Shown here: piece by piece, positions 8,155 to 16,485 of the stretch | Numbering within the stretch: the first letter of the stretch is position 1 | How the letters are laid out: every line of letters begins with the position of its first letter | Origin: a virus | IMG/VR virus record: IMGVR_UViG_3300042876_000060 | Location: 23,524-87,523 of that record | DNA: 64,000 nucleotides | Reading direction: 5' to 3' (one strand) | Translations under genes and position numbers: made by a program | The notes under the pieces: model-generated | What the model was told of the DNA's origin: nothing | Seen by the model: the letters and a program-made list of their open reading frames with translations, nothing else | Database searches by the model: none

Positions 8155-8543
8155 GAGCAAAAGAATTTATAACCGAACAACGAGTAGCATTGTCTGTTGA
8201 TATTGCTAGAGCGTTGCCAGGCACCTACACAATTCCGGGCTTACCAAACAGTGATTTCTATGCACAGTATAGATTTGGTGTTGCTATGGCAGGAGTTCGC
8301 GGTCAAGTAGAAAGAGCACAAGACTCTATTCCTCCTTATAACTTCGAAAAAGAAACTCCTTGGGGCGAGAACATGATTGTATCGTCTTATATGGATCCTA
8401 ACATCGCAGCAGATATCGACCTAGCTATGAAGGAAGTTGGCGTAAGCGGGAAGACATTAATTAGTACTGATGGTAGTGAAGAAGCAGTAGATGTTGTTAA
8501 AAGTAGCCCAATGAAGGCTTTCAAAGGATACAAGAGAAAATGA
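8151..8543 (+). CDS. Putative capsid-targeted internal protein A
   Basis: 130 aa starting MRAKEFITEQRVA and ending KAFKGYKRK. The N-terminus resembles the T4 capsid-targeting sequence (MKTYQEFIAE in IPIII), which is cut by the gp21 prohead protease after (I/L)xE; here the cut would follow ITE. The next gene shares both termini. Inference: packaged in the head and ejected with the DNA. The middle of the protein matches no family I know. Confidence 0.55.
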   Translation: MRAKEFITEQRVALSVDIARALPGTYTIPGLPNSDFYAQYRFGVAMAGVRGQVERAQDSIPPYNFEKETPWGENMIVSSYMDPNIAADIDLAMKEVGVSGKTLISTDGSEEAVDVVKSSPMKAFKGYKRK

Positions 8544-8914
8544 GAGCCAGCGAATTTTTAACAGAGCGTAAAGTAGCTAAACCTACAAAGCGACAATCAA
8601 ATGCTACCCGCGGACTACATAAGTTTCGTGACCCAGGTGGATACGACAGGACATATGAATTGAATCGTATCATGATGGCTACCGCATGTGCCGATGGTGT
8701 CACTCCACTTGAACTAGATGCAGAGACTTGGAGCGGTAGATTCAATACTGCACATCCATATACTGATATTGAAGCTGCTATGCTTAAACAAGCATACGGT
8801 GCTGTTGGTAGTGAGATGCATGACTTAAATCACGGCGACAATGAGAGCCGAGAGTTGCCAGGAACAAACACCCAAAGTCTAGTAAAACCCTTCAAGGGAT
8901 ATAAGAGAAAATAA
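8540..8914 (+). CDS. Putative capsid-targeted internal protein B
   Basis: 124 aa, ATGA overlap with its neighbour. It starts MRASEFLTERKVA and ends VKPFKGYKRK, so it shares the terminal tags of the 8151 product while the middle differs (ELNRIMMATACADGV, YTDIEAAMLKQAYGAVG). Likely prohead-protease site after LTE. Shared tags with divergent cores suggest different cargo directed to the same compartment. Function of the core is unknown. Confidence 0.55.
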   Translation: MRASEFLTERKVAKPTKRQSNATRGLHKFRDPGGYDRTYELNRIMMATACADGVTPLELDAETWSGRFNTAHPYTDIEAAMLKQAYGAVGSEMHDLNHGDNESRELPGTNTQSLVKPFKGYKRK

Positions 8915-8928
8915 TTTCTCAAGCCTGT

Positions 8929-8949
8929 CATAGAATAAGTAATTCTATG
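8929..8949 (+). promoter_or_regulatory. Inverted repeat containing the start codon
   Basis: CATAGAAT and ATTCTATG flank a five-base loop (AAGTA); the last three bases of the 3' arm are the ATG of the methyltransferase gene. No Shine-Dalgarno precedes it. The hairpin could hide the start codon or be a protein-binding operator. The same layout occurs at 59689-59711. Confidence 0.5.
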
Positions 8950-9636
8950 ATTGACATTAACAACACCCTAGATTTACTCAAACTCAAGTTTTACAACGAA
9001 TGGTTGTACACAGCCCACATCTATGATGAGGGTAACAGCCCGATGCATGAAAAACTTACTGCCGATATCGTTCAGAAATATATAGATCCTCTTAATATCC
9101 CAAAAGATGCTAAAATTCTTGACTTAGGTTGTGGCCCCGGTTATTTCTTAGATGCGATGAAGGAAAGAGAATACACTGATGTCATTGGAGTTACACTAAG
9201 CCCCGGTGACATTGAAATCTGTAAGACTAAAGGTCATACTACTAAGCCATATGACTTGAGTTTTTTGCCACAAGCCGATGGATATCACGATGAATCAGTA
9301 GACTTCATTTTCTTGCGACACGCATTGGAACACAGTCCATATCCTATCTTTAGTTTGATGGAATACAATCGTGTTTTAAAACAAAACGGTAAGATTTACA
9401 TTGAAGTTCCTGCTCCCGACTGTGACCGTCAGCATGAGTGGAATTTGAATCACTATAGTATCTTGGGTGAACAGCAACTAGCTGCATTGCTAGTACGAAC
9501 AGGCTTTGACATTAACATGTTCGAAAAACTAGAGTTCGATCTTCAAGGTAAAAATGGAAATGGTGAAGACTATACTGCTAGAGAGAAGTTCTACTGCATT
9601 GTAGCCACTAAAGCTAGACCTCTTGATATTAAATGA
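8947..9636 (+). CDS. SAM-dependent methyltransferase (class I)
   Basis: 229 aa Rossmann methyltransferase. Motif I LDLGCGPGYF lies at about 57-66, the acidic motif-II region follows (VIGVTLSPGD), and the post-motif region has DFIFLRHALEH. Resembles methyltransferase-11-type enzymes acting on small molecules or sugars rather than DNA (no target-recognition domain, no DPPY). It overlaps the next gene by ATGA; start lies in a hairpin. Substrate unknown. Confidence 0.85.
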   Translation: MIDINNTLDLLKLKFYNEWLYTAHIYDEGNSPMHEKLTADIVQKYIDPLNIPKDAKILDLGCGPGYFLDAMKEREYTDVIGVTLSPGDIEICKTKGHTTKPYDLSFLPQADGYHDESVDFIFLRHALEHSPYPIFSLMEYNRVLKQNGKIYIEVPAPDCDRQHEWNLNHYSILGEQQLAALLVRTGFDINMFEKLEFDLQGKNGNGEDYTAREKFYCIVATKARPLDIK

Positions 9637-10301
9637 CCGCTAAAATAACCAAAAGGTACAAGCACTTGTGTGTCTTGTATCCCGGAGGTGGCGGTGGGAA
9701 TCATGTATCTAATTTACTCAGTACTATAACTGGGTTTGAACCTAGATTCCACTCAACAGACTATTTTAATAAGCTACAGAAGGGTTACCTGTCTGACGGG
9801 CAGCCCGGCTCGTTTTATAAAGTACATCTATTTCAAACAAATCAGATGGATGCATTACTAGATGACTCAAAAAAACATCGACTTGTATTAGAGAATAATG
9901 CTAATACCAATATCATTCATGGTCACTGGGCTTGTTATCAGACAAACTTAATTCGAGATGCCTTCTTGGGATTAGATGATTGTGTTTGGTTAATAGTATC
10001 CTGGCCTAGCCCCAATTCTCTGCCTAAACAACGAATAGACAAATATAGACTAGGTCCTCAACAACCTGAGCAGTATTCACTACCGTTGTATTTTGAGAAG
10101 ATAATCACCCCTGATACGTCAGAGTTCATATTATTAGCTGATGAGACCAATGGTTTCGTAGTAGAAATAGAAAAACTGTTCTCATTAGAAGGTTGGAATT
10201 ATCTTAATGGGCTTCTACAAGACAACCTGGGACTTACATTGCCCGCTGAATCCCTAGAACTACACAAACTATGGATATCTAACCTAATCAAAGATGTATA
10301 A
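9633..10301 (+). CDS. P-loop/sulfotransferase-like protein
   Basis: 222 aa with an N-terminal beta strand and glycine loop CVLYPGGGGGNHVSNLL, similar in position to the PAPS-binding loop of sulfotransferase-like proteins seen in T4-type phages, though not a classical Walker A. Coupled by overlap to the methyltransferase, so it may act in the same modification. Family assignment is tentative. Confidence 0.45.
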   Translation: MTAKITKRYKHLCVLYPGGGGGNHVSNLLSTITGFEPRFHSTDYFNKLQKGYLSDGQPGSFYKVHLFQTNQMDALLDDSKKHRLVLENNANTNIIHGHWACYQTNLIRDAFLGLDDCVWLIVSWPSPNSLPKQRIDKYRLGPQQPEQYSLPLYFEKIITPDTSEFILLADETNGFVVEIEKLFSLEGWNYLNGLLQDNLGLTLPAESLELHKLWISNLIKDV

Positions 10302-10302
10302 T

Positions 10303-10310
10303 GATAAATA
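10303..10310 (+). promoter_or_regulatory. Late-promoter motif GATAAATA
   Basis: Late-type element 22 bases before the ATG of the 335-aa virion protein gene, immediately after the preceding stop. Confidence 0.65.
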
Positions 10311-10331
10311 CTCAATAATAGTGAGTTTTAT

Positions 10332-11339
10332 ATGGCAACACCAGATCCATCAAATGTAAGTCCTTGGTACTTACGCAATATCAACCAAGCATTGGCACTA
10401 GATGAAACTACCGGTACGGTTTATTTAAATACAAACGCACAGATTATCGGAAATGTGACGATAGGTACATCAGTAGATGCACATATTAGTGAGATTGGAA
10501 CATCAGGAAATCTACAAGTCCCGTACATGCCTATTGCAGGTAATATTACAATTGATCCGGGACAAACGGTAGAAGTAACACAAGGAACTAATCCATGGAT
10601 TGTATCTTTGGATAACAACTACAGTTTAGACAATGCTCCATGGCAATTACAAGTTGCCAGAAATCAAGTATCTGGTGTTCAGGGGTTGAGTATCTCAGGA
10701 TATAGTTCTAACGTTGGAACCACGTTTATCCCAGCTTGGGAAGATGGGACATATGTGTACTTCAATTCAGCACAACAAGTACGTGTTTGGAGTGCTAGCG
10801 CAAGTGATACTAACGTTAGTGTACTAGTCAGTGGGTTAGATGCAAGTTATAATATTCTCACCGAGACCGTTGTATTAACAAACGGCACTACAGGAGTATT
10901 GACCTCAGGTAGTTTCTTGAGGATTAATAGTATCAGCTTAACAAGAGTACCACAGAACGTAGGATTACTTCGTGCAGGGAGTAGCGATAAATCTATTACA
11001 CTTGCATACATTGGAACAGTGAATAACAACAGCGCCGGTAGAAGCCAAATGACAGTGTACACAGTTCCTGCCGGATATACATTTTATCTTACACAAAGTA
11101 ATTGGTATACGAACCAAACAGGTAGCCAGACTGCATTGTATAGAAGTTGGACGAAAAATCCCAGCGGCTTGGTTAGTATTGTATTGACATTTCCAATGCA
11201 ACAACAGTACAATTCTACAAAAGTTGTCCCTCGACCATACCCGGAAAAAACTGACATTCAATGGCAAGTTGCAAGTAGTAGCGGCACTAGCAATATTGGT
11301 GGACAGATTGAAGGTTATTTAATCGCAAACAATGTTTGA
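10332..11339 (+). CDS. Virion structural protein (beta-rich)
   Basis: 335 aa, almost Cys-free, rich in N, T, S, G and short beta strands, with a DPSNVSPWYLRNINQALALD opening common to phage appendage proteins and a receptor-like C-terminal domain (VYTVPAGYTFYLTQ). Late promoter motif upstream. Probably a tail or head surface protein; exact place in the virion cannot be told. Overlaps the next gene by eight bases. Confidence 0.65.
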   Translation: MATPDPSNVSPWYLRNINQALALDETTGTVYLNTNAQIIGNVTIGTSVDAHISEIGTSGNLQVPYMPIAGNITIDPGQTVEVTQGTNPWIVSLDNNYSLDNAPWQLQVARNQVSGVQGLSISGYSSNVGTTFIPAWEDGTYVYFNSAQQVRVWSASASDTNVSVLVSGLDASYNILTETVVLTNGTTGVLTSGSFLRINSISLTRVPQNVGLLRAGSSDKSITLAYIGTVNNNSAGRSQMTVYTVPAGYTFYLTQSNWYTNQTGSQTALYRSWTKNPSGLVSIVLTFPMQQQYNSTKVVPRPYPEKTDIQWQVASSSGTSNIGGQIEGYLIANNV

Positions 11340-11610
11340 TCCGTTTCAACAATCTAAGTTACAAAACGCATATCAATCTATGAAGGAGTATAAACCTGCA
11401 CCCGAGAAAGATATGACACTTGACGAGTTGAAACGTTTGAGTGGCAACGGAAAGATCACAGGAGAGACTACAGTAACTCCTAACTACGAACTCGCAGCTA
11501 AGAAAACTGAGTACATGCGTGAGAACAACATTCGTCCCGGTGACAAAGAGTGGTTCAAGGTTATGTTTGCAAAGCCACATCTTACTGGTGAAAACCCTTT
11601 TTCAAAATAG
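11332..11610 (+). CDS. Small protein upstream of terminase
   Basis: 92 aa, charged, with a C-terminal motif RPGDKEWFKVMFAKPHLTGENPF. It directly precedes the large terminase gene, the place occupied by gp16 in T4, but it is shorter than gp16 (164 aa) and has no visible HTH or coiled coil, so I do not call it small terminase. A virion-assembly role is likely from context. Confidence 0.55.
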   Translation: MFDPFQQSKLQNAYQSMKEYKPAPEKDMTLDELKRLSGNGKITGETTVTPNYELAAKKTEYMRENNIRPGDKEWFKVMFAKPHLTGENPFSK

Positions 11611-11622
11611 TAGCATTTAATT

Positions 11623-11630
11623 CATAAATA
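11623..11630 (+). promoter_or_regulatory. Late-promoter motif CATAAATA
   Basis: Five bases separate the motif from the ATG of the terminase gene, so the predicted +1 is the A of the start codon. No Shine-Dalgarno is present, predicting a leaderless mRNA. Confidence 0.65.
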
Positions 11631-11635
11631 GTGTT

Positions 11636-13189
11636 ATGGCTACAAACAATAACGCTCCGTCATTAGTAAAAACACCTTATCAAAAGACGGCCTACACTAC
11701 ACAACAACTGCAAGAGTTTGCAAAATGCTGTGACCCTAATACGGGTTATCTATACTTCATGGATAACTTCTTTATGATTCAGCACCCTACTAAGGGTAGC
11801 ATGAATTATCACCCTTGGCCCTATCAAGAGAAATTGATCGATACGTATCACAGATATCGTTACTCTATCAGCTTGATGCCTCGTCAGTCAGGTAAGAGTA
11901 CATCAGCCGCAGGATACCTATTGTGGTACGCTATGTTTGTACCTGATTCAACTATTCTAATCGCAGCACACAAGTACACAGGTGCGCAAGAAATCATGCA
12001 ACGTATTCGTTATGCATATGAAAACTGCCCCGACTACATTAAAGCAGGTGTCACTACGTACAACAAAGGCTCACTAGACTTTGAGAACGGTTCACGTATC
12101 GTTTCAGCTACAACTACTGAAAACACAGGTCGTGGTATGTCTATCTCATTATTATACCTAGACGAATTTGCATTCGTTCGACCTAGTATTGCGACAGAGT
12201 TCTGGACTGCTATTACACCTACATTGTCAACTGGTGGTAAAGCGATTATCACAAGTACTCCTAACAGTGACGAAGATCAATTTGCTCTGATCTGGAAGGG
12301 TGCCAACAAGACAGAAGACGAATACGGTAACAAGACAGAGTTAGGAGTCAACGGATTTAGAGCATATAGAGCTTACTGGAATGAACAACCCGGACGAGAT
12401 GAACAATGGGCTAAAGAAATGAAGGCTCAGTTAGGTGAGGATCGTTTCAATCGAGAGATTGGTTGTGAGTTCATTATTGCTGACGAAACGCTTATCAATC
12501 CTAACACTCTAATCATGATGGAGGGCACTGAACCTGTCAATAGAATGGGACAGGTTCGTTGGTACGAGAAGCCTAAGAAGGGCAACATCTATGTTGTTGC
12601 ACTAGATCCTTCACTTGGTACAGGTGGTGATCCAGCAGCTATTCAAATCTTTGAAGCTAACACAACAACACAGATCGGTGAGTGGAAGCACAACAAGACC
12701 GACATTCCTAGTCAAATTAAATTACTTGCACAAATCAATCGATACATTGCTGAATGTACAAGCGAACCCAACAGCATCTACTACTCAATTGAATGTAATG
12801 GTATCGGCGAAGCAGCTATTGTGTCGTTGAATGAATTCGGAGAGTCTAATATCCCCGGTATCTTCTTATCTGAACCAGGTAAGAGTCGTAGAGGATTCAA
12901 CACTACTAACAAGAGCAAACTTGCAGCTTGCGCAAAGTTCAAAACACTAGTGGAAAGCAAGAAAATGAAGGTAAATAGTCATAGTCTTATCAGTGAATTG
13001 AAGTCTTTTGTAGCCCATGGTGGCAGTTTTGCAGCTAAAATCGGTGATACTGATGACTTAGTGATGGCTAGTTTATTAGTTGTACGTATTTTAACAGTGG
13101 TTAGCGACTATCACTTTAAGCTAGAAGCACATATTAGAGACCACGAGGAACGAATCGCTCCGTTGCCTTTCTTTGCAGTCATTAACTAA
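11636..13189 (+). CDS. 17: Terminase large subunit (gp17-like)
   Basis: DNA-packaging motor and headful nuclease, 517 aa (T4 gp17 is 610). ATPase domain: Q-motif region, Walker A MPRQSGKST (about 80-88), Walker B LLYLDEFAF (about 171-179), and coupling motif TSTPN. RNase H-like nuclease: ALDPSLGTGGD, IECNGIGEA and DTDDLVMASLL provide the three acidic clusters. Complete and intronless. Start chosen because it follows a late motif directly. Confidence 0.95.
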   Translation: MATNNNAPSLVKTPYQKTAYTTQQLQEFAKCCDPNTGYLYFMDNFFMIQHPTKGSMNYHPWPYQEKLIDTYHRYRYSISLMPRQSGKSTSAAGYLLWYAMFVPDSTILIAAHKYTGAQEIMQRIRYAYENCPDYIKAGVTTYNKGSLDFENGSRIVSATTTENTGRGMSISLLYLDEFAFVRPSIATEFWTAITPTLSTGGKAIITSTPNSDEDQFALIWKGANKTEDEYGNKTELGVNGFRAYRAYWNEQPGRDEQWAKEMKAQLGEDRFNREIGCEFIIADETLINPNTLIMMEGTEPVNRMGQVRWYEKPKKGNIYVVALDPSLGTGGDPAAIQIFEANTTTQIGEWKHNKTDIPSQIKLLAQINRYIAECTSEPNSIYYSIECNGIGEAAIVSLNEFGESNIPGIFLSEPGKSRRGFNTTNKSKLAACAKFKTLVESKKMKVNSHSLISELKSFVAHGGSFAAKIGDTDDLVMASLLVVRILTVVSDYHFKLEAHIRDHEERIAPLPFFAVIN

Positions 13190-13197
13190 CTGAGGAA

Positions 13198-13205
13198 GAT
13201 AAATA
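13198..13205 (+). promoter_or_regulatory. Late-promoter motif GATAAATA
   Basis: Four bases before the ATG at 13210; predicted transcription start is within one base of the start codon. The only purine-rich stretch (GAGGAAGAT) overlaps the promoter itself. Confidence 0.6.
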
Positions 13206-13209
13206 TAAG

Positions 13210-15036
13210 ATGTCTAAGAATTCAGAAGCGTTAAACCGCGATTTATATGAGCTTCTACGCAGTAGAGGTTACAAACCCAAGATGTTATCTTCTTCAGGTC
13301 AGGCAACTCCTGTTCCTGAAGAGGCAGCAGTATTCCAATTCAACTTCATCAAAGACGGTGAAGACTACGGCAAGGTATCTATTACCATTGACGGTGACAA
13401 GAAATTGATTGTTTACTACGGTGACGAAGTAGCTAACAGCCCTGATACAAATACATCAGGTACACAGTACTCTGACAGTTGGACTTCATTTGTGAGATTG
13501 TTGAGCAGCTGGCGCTTCCGTAATGGCTTGCGCAAATTCGATTTAGAAAACGAAGACCATTTAGAATCAGATATGGCACGGAGAGAACACATGAGAAAAC
13601 AAGAAGCAATTAAAGAAGGCTATTATCCGATGGGTAAGAAAGCTAGTTACAGTGACGCAGTTCCTACAGTTAAGATGGTCATTCAACACAGCCGTCAAAT
13701 CGAAGAAGGTGAACAACGCTATCGTAATGTGGCACGTATCTTCTTAGAGAATCAAGAAGGTGAGAGATTCTTAGCTCCTACTACAAAGCCTGGTATTGCT
13801 AAGGTATACGCTCGTCACATCGCAGAAGGTGGCAAGCCTCACGATGATCGTTGGAATCATATCAGTAGCATTTGCGAAGAATATCAAAAGATGGCAGGAT
13901 TCGTTCGTGCTACACGTGGCGGTCAGTTCAATGAATCAGCACAGAAATTAGTAGAAAGTGGTATTGCCCACTATAACTCGTTGCGTGAGTCATTGAGCAA
14001 GATGACAGGCCACCGTGGATACAACATGTACTTTGAATCATGGACTCCTCCTCTAATGGAAGACGACAGTGATACCGCTTCTATCAACGAATTGTTTGTA
14101 CAAGAAACGTTAGATCCACGCATCGAATCAGTTATGCCAATCTTGTCTAAATTACACAAACAAGTTAGCGAAATGGCAGAAGTCAGTGCATTGTCTGAAT
14201 GGGCAGATAGCTTGCTTGAAGGTGGCGATGGTGGCGAAGCTAGTGAAGAAACTGACGTTGATACTGCTGCCGATGCAGGTGAACCAGGTGGTGAAGATGC
14301 TCCAGAAGATAATCTATCTGAAGGTGATGGAGGTCAAGAGGCTCTGAATCCAAGTGGAATCCCTGAAGGTATGTTAGCTAACCCCGGAGAAGAAGTTAGC
14401 CCTGTTGCACAAGCTATCACTCGTAGAATTTTAATGCAACGTGTTGACTTGTTATCAAAGTTTGGACCTGAAGCTGTTAGTTCAGCTATTGATAGTGTTG
14501 CTGACTTTGTTGGTGACACCGATGAAATTGGTTCTAGTGACGTTAGTGGTTGGGTCAAACAAGTTGAAAGAGAATTGACAGGATCACAAGGTGTTAACGA
14601 AGGTGCAATGGACGAACTACATGCTGAGTTATCAGATATTGTTGCTAACGAAGATTATGACGCATTGTATGACTTGTTCACTGCCGACACACCAGCAGGT
14701 AAGTTCGTACAAGATATGTACAATGATGTTGTCATCGATTCAGGTCTACACCCAGATGATGATTTTGAACGTATTCAAGAAATCGTCTTTGACCGTTTAG
14801 CAGATGAGTTTGGTCAAGAAGTCGATGAAGGGCTTGACGCTAATCAAAAGCGTGTAGGTCAATTAGGTCCTACTGAGAAAGTTAAAAATAACAATATCGG
14901 TAAACTAGTTGGTGCCAACGAAAACTTCATCAACACTGACGCACAAGCTGTAGTAACAGAAGAAGATGATGACAAGGAACAAGTTGACGAAGGCATAGAT
15001 GAGCTAACGACACTACTCAAACTATTGGGTAAATAA
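13210..15036 (+). CDS. Large acidic protein downstream of terminase
   Basis: 608 aa. N-terminal domain of about 330 residues with helical segments (HSRQIEEGEQRYRNVARIFL), then a Gly/Glu/Asp-rich linker (about 335-385) and a helical acidic C-terminal part ending ELTTLLKLLGK. Several (L/V)xE-G sites (LLEGG, VNEGA, VDEGL) resemble prohead-protease cut sites, so it could be a core or internal head protein. Late promoter upstream, hairpin terminator downstream. Family not recognised. Confidence 0.6.
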   Translation: MSKNSEALNRDLYELLRSRGYKPKMLSSSGQATPVPEEAAVFQFNFIKDGEDYGKVSITIDGDKKLIVYYGDEVANSPDTNTSGTQYSDSWTSFVRLLSSWRFRNGLRKFDLENEDHLESDMARREHMRKQEAIKEGYYPMGKKASYSDAVPTVKMVIQHSRQIEEGEQRYRNVARIFLENQEGERFLAPTTKPGIAKVYARHIAEGGKPHDDRWNHISSICEEYQKMAGFVRATRGGQFNESAQKLVESGIAHYNSLRESLSKMTGHRGYNMYFESWTPPLMEDDSDTASINELFVQETLDPRIESVMPILSKLHKQVSEMAEVSALSEWADSLLEGGDGGEASEETDVDTAADAGEPGGEDAPEDNLSEGDGGQEALNPSGIPEGMLANPGEEVSPVAQAITRRILMQRVDLLSKFGPEAVSSAIDSVADFVGDTDEIGSSDVSGWVKQVERELTGSQGVNEGAMDELHAELSDIVANEDYDALYDLFTADTPAGKFVQDMYNDVVIDSGLHPDDDFERIQEIVFDRLADEFGQEVDEGLDANQKRVGQLGPTEKVKNNNIGKLVGANENFINTDAQAVVTEEDDDKEQVDEGIDELTTLLKLLGK

Positions 15037-15044
15037 GTTCTCAA

Positions 15045-15069
15045 AAACCTCACTTAAAAGGTGAGGTTT
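15045..15069 (+). terminator. Hairpin terminator after the 608-aa gene
   Basis: AAACCTCAC (15045-15053) pairs perfectly with GTGAGGTTT (15061-15069) around a 7-base loop. The following T-run is short, so termination may be partial. Confidence 0.65.
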
Positions 15070-15080
15070 ACCACATCCGG

Positions 15081-15120
15081 CATAAATACTATTGACATGC
15101 TTGTAAGCGTTTGCTATACT
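15081..15120 (+). promoter_or_regulatory. Tandem late and sigma70 promoters of gp32
   Basis: CATAAATA (15081-15088) is a late-type element. TTGACA (15092-15097), 17 bp, TATACT (15115-15120) is a strong sigma70 promoter. Together they allow gp32 to be made throughout infection. Confidence 0.75.
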
Positions 15121-15133
15121 TACATTTGTGTTA

Positions 15134-15152
15134 GACATTCACGGTGAGTGTC
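15134..15152 (+). promoter_or_regulatory. Leader hairpin of gp32 mRNA
   Basis: GACATTCA and TGAGTGTC pair (one G-U) around CGG, 46 bases upstream of the gp32 start. T4 gene 32 is autoregulated through a structured leader; this hairpin is a candidate nucleation element here, which is inference. Confidence 0.45.
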
Positions 15153-15197
15153 GAATATTAAAACAGAGACCATCTCAATTTTATAAGGAAATATATC

Positions 15198-16196
15198 ATG
15201 GCATCATTAGCAGAAATCCGCGCTCGTATCGCAGCGCAAGAAAACAAGTCAAACAACAAGGGTTCTAACACCCAATCTGACAACGCAGTTTACCCCCACT
15301 GGAATATGGATGAAGGCACTACAGCAAGTGTTCGATTCTTACCTGACGGTAACTCAAAGAACGACTTCTTCTGGGTCGAAAAGCAAATCATCAAATTGCC
15401 ATTCAATGGTGTCAAGGGTGATCCTAACTTCAAACAAGTAATCGTTCAAGTTCCATGTATGGAAATGTACGGTGACGCTTGCCCTATCTTGGCAGAAGTT
15501 CGTCCTTGGTACAAAGACGAAACATTGAAAGAAATGGCAAACAAGTACTGGAAGAAGCGTAGTTACTTGTTCCAAGGTTTTGTTCGTCAAAACCCACTTG
15601 GTGACGACAAAGTCCCAGCAAACCCAATTCGCCGATTCATCATCAGCCCACAAATCATCCCAGTTGTTAAAGCTGGCTTGATGGATCCTGAGATTGATGA
15701 ATTGCCAACAGACTACTTGCGTGGTCTTGACTTCAACATCAAGAAGACAAGCAAGGGTGGCTATGCTGACTACTCAACTTCTAACTGGGCTCGTAAAGAA
15801 TCTCCATTGACAGAAGCAGAGCAAGCGGCTATCGAAGCACATGGTTTGTTCAACTTGGCTGACTTCTTGCCTAAGAAGCCTACAGAAGCAGAATTGCGTG
15901 TTATCAAAGAAATGTTTGAGGCATCAGTTGATGGTCAAGCGTTTGATAACGAACGTTGGGGTCAATACTACCGCCCATGGGGTGTCGAAGCTCCATCAGG
16001 TACATCAAATGCAGGTCAGACACAAGCGTCTGCTGAAACCAGCGCCCCTGCAGTTGCTACCCCGGTAGCAGAAACTGCACCTTGGGAAGATGAGTCTACC
16101 TCAAGTGCACCAGTTCAAGTACCAACTTCAACTCCATCAAGCGATAAAGCACAAGACATCCTAGCGATGATTCGTGCAAGACAAAACAAGTCTTAA
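15198..16196 (+). CDS. 32: Single-stranded DNA-binding protein (gp32-like)
   Basis: Binds ssDNA at replication forks and in recombination with UvsX/UvsY. 332 aa (T4 gp32 is 301). N-terminal helix ASLAEIRARIAAQ for cooperative binding, core OB-fold with VRFLPDG, a CMEMYGDACPI segment in the position of the T4 zinc site, and WGQYYRPW. The C-terminal third is Pro/Ser/Thr/Ala-rich with acid residues, then DKAQDILAMIRARQ, an end that echoes the N-terminal helix. Ribosome site AAGGAAA. Flanked by its own promoters and terminator. Confidence 0.92.
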   Translation: MASLAEIRARIAAQENKSNNKGSNTQSDNAVYPHWNMDEGTTASVRFLPDGNSKNDFFWVEKQIIKLPFNGVKGDPNFKQVIVQVPCMEMYGDACPILAEVRPWYKDETLKEMANKYWKKRSYLFQGFVRQNPLGDDKVPANPIRRFIISPQIIPVVKAGLMDPEIDELPTDYLRGLDFNIKKTSKGGYADYSTSNWARKESPLTEAEQAAIEAHGLFNLADFLPKKPTEAELRVIKEMFEASVDGQAFDNERWGQYYRPWGVEAPSGTSNAGQTQASAETSAPAVATPVAETAPWEDESTSSAPVQVPTSTPSSDKAQDILAMIRARQNKS

Positions 16197-16201
16197 TGGG
16201 A

Positions 16202-16223
16202 ACAGGGGGCTTCGGCCCCCTGT
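16202..16223 (+). terminator. Strong UUCG hairpin after gp32
   Basis: ACAGGGGGC-TTCG-GCCCCCTGT, nine perfect pairs with a stable UUCG loop, six bases after the gp32 stop. No T-tract follows, so it may also protect the 3' end of the gp32 mRNA. Confidence 0.8.
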
Positions 16224-16239
16224 CTAACGGAGAATCCCC

Positions 16240-16485
16240 ATGACACTACCAGACGAACGCTACCGCGCCCTTAAGCAAGGCAAGAAGTTACTTGAGGAAC
16301 TTTGCGATCCTGGTCGCACTCCCCGAGTACCCAGTTTAATCAGAGACAGAGCAAGAGCCGCACTACGACATTTCCCACAAGACTATGAGATTGATAATCT
16401 CGCAGACAAGTGCCCTGAATTGTTTGATAAACTCTCCTACTCTGATAGACTACATATGAAACATGTTGGAGATAAAATTGGCTAA
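16240..16485 (+). CDS. BPSL0761-type small protein
   Basis: 81 aa. The pattern LPDERYRALKQGKKLLEELC...P..IRDRARAALRHFP.DYEI matches the BPSL0761 family of small helical proteins known from Burkholderiales chromosomes and phages. Function of the family is unknown. Ribosome site ACGGAG. It overlaps uvsX. This family is one hint towards a betaproteobacterial host. Confidence 0.7.
   Translation: MTLPDERYRALKQGKKLLEELCDPGRTPRVPSLIRDRARAALRHFPQDYEIDNLADKCPELFDKLSYSDRLHMKHVGDKIG

Noticed and set aside
11332-11610. Small terminase subunit (gp16) call for the gene before gp17
   Set aside because: Position fits, but the 92-aa product lacks the expected length and any visible DNA-binding or coiled-coil features, so only a descriptive name was given.
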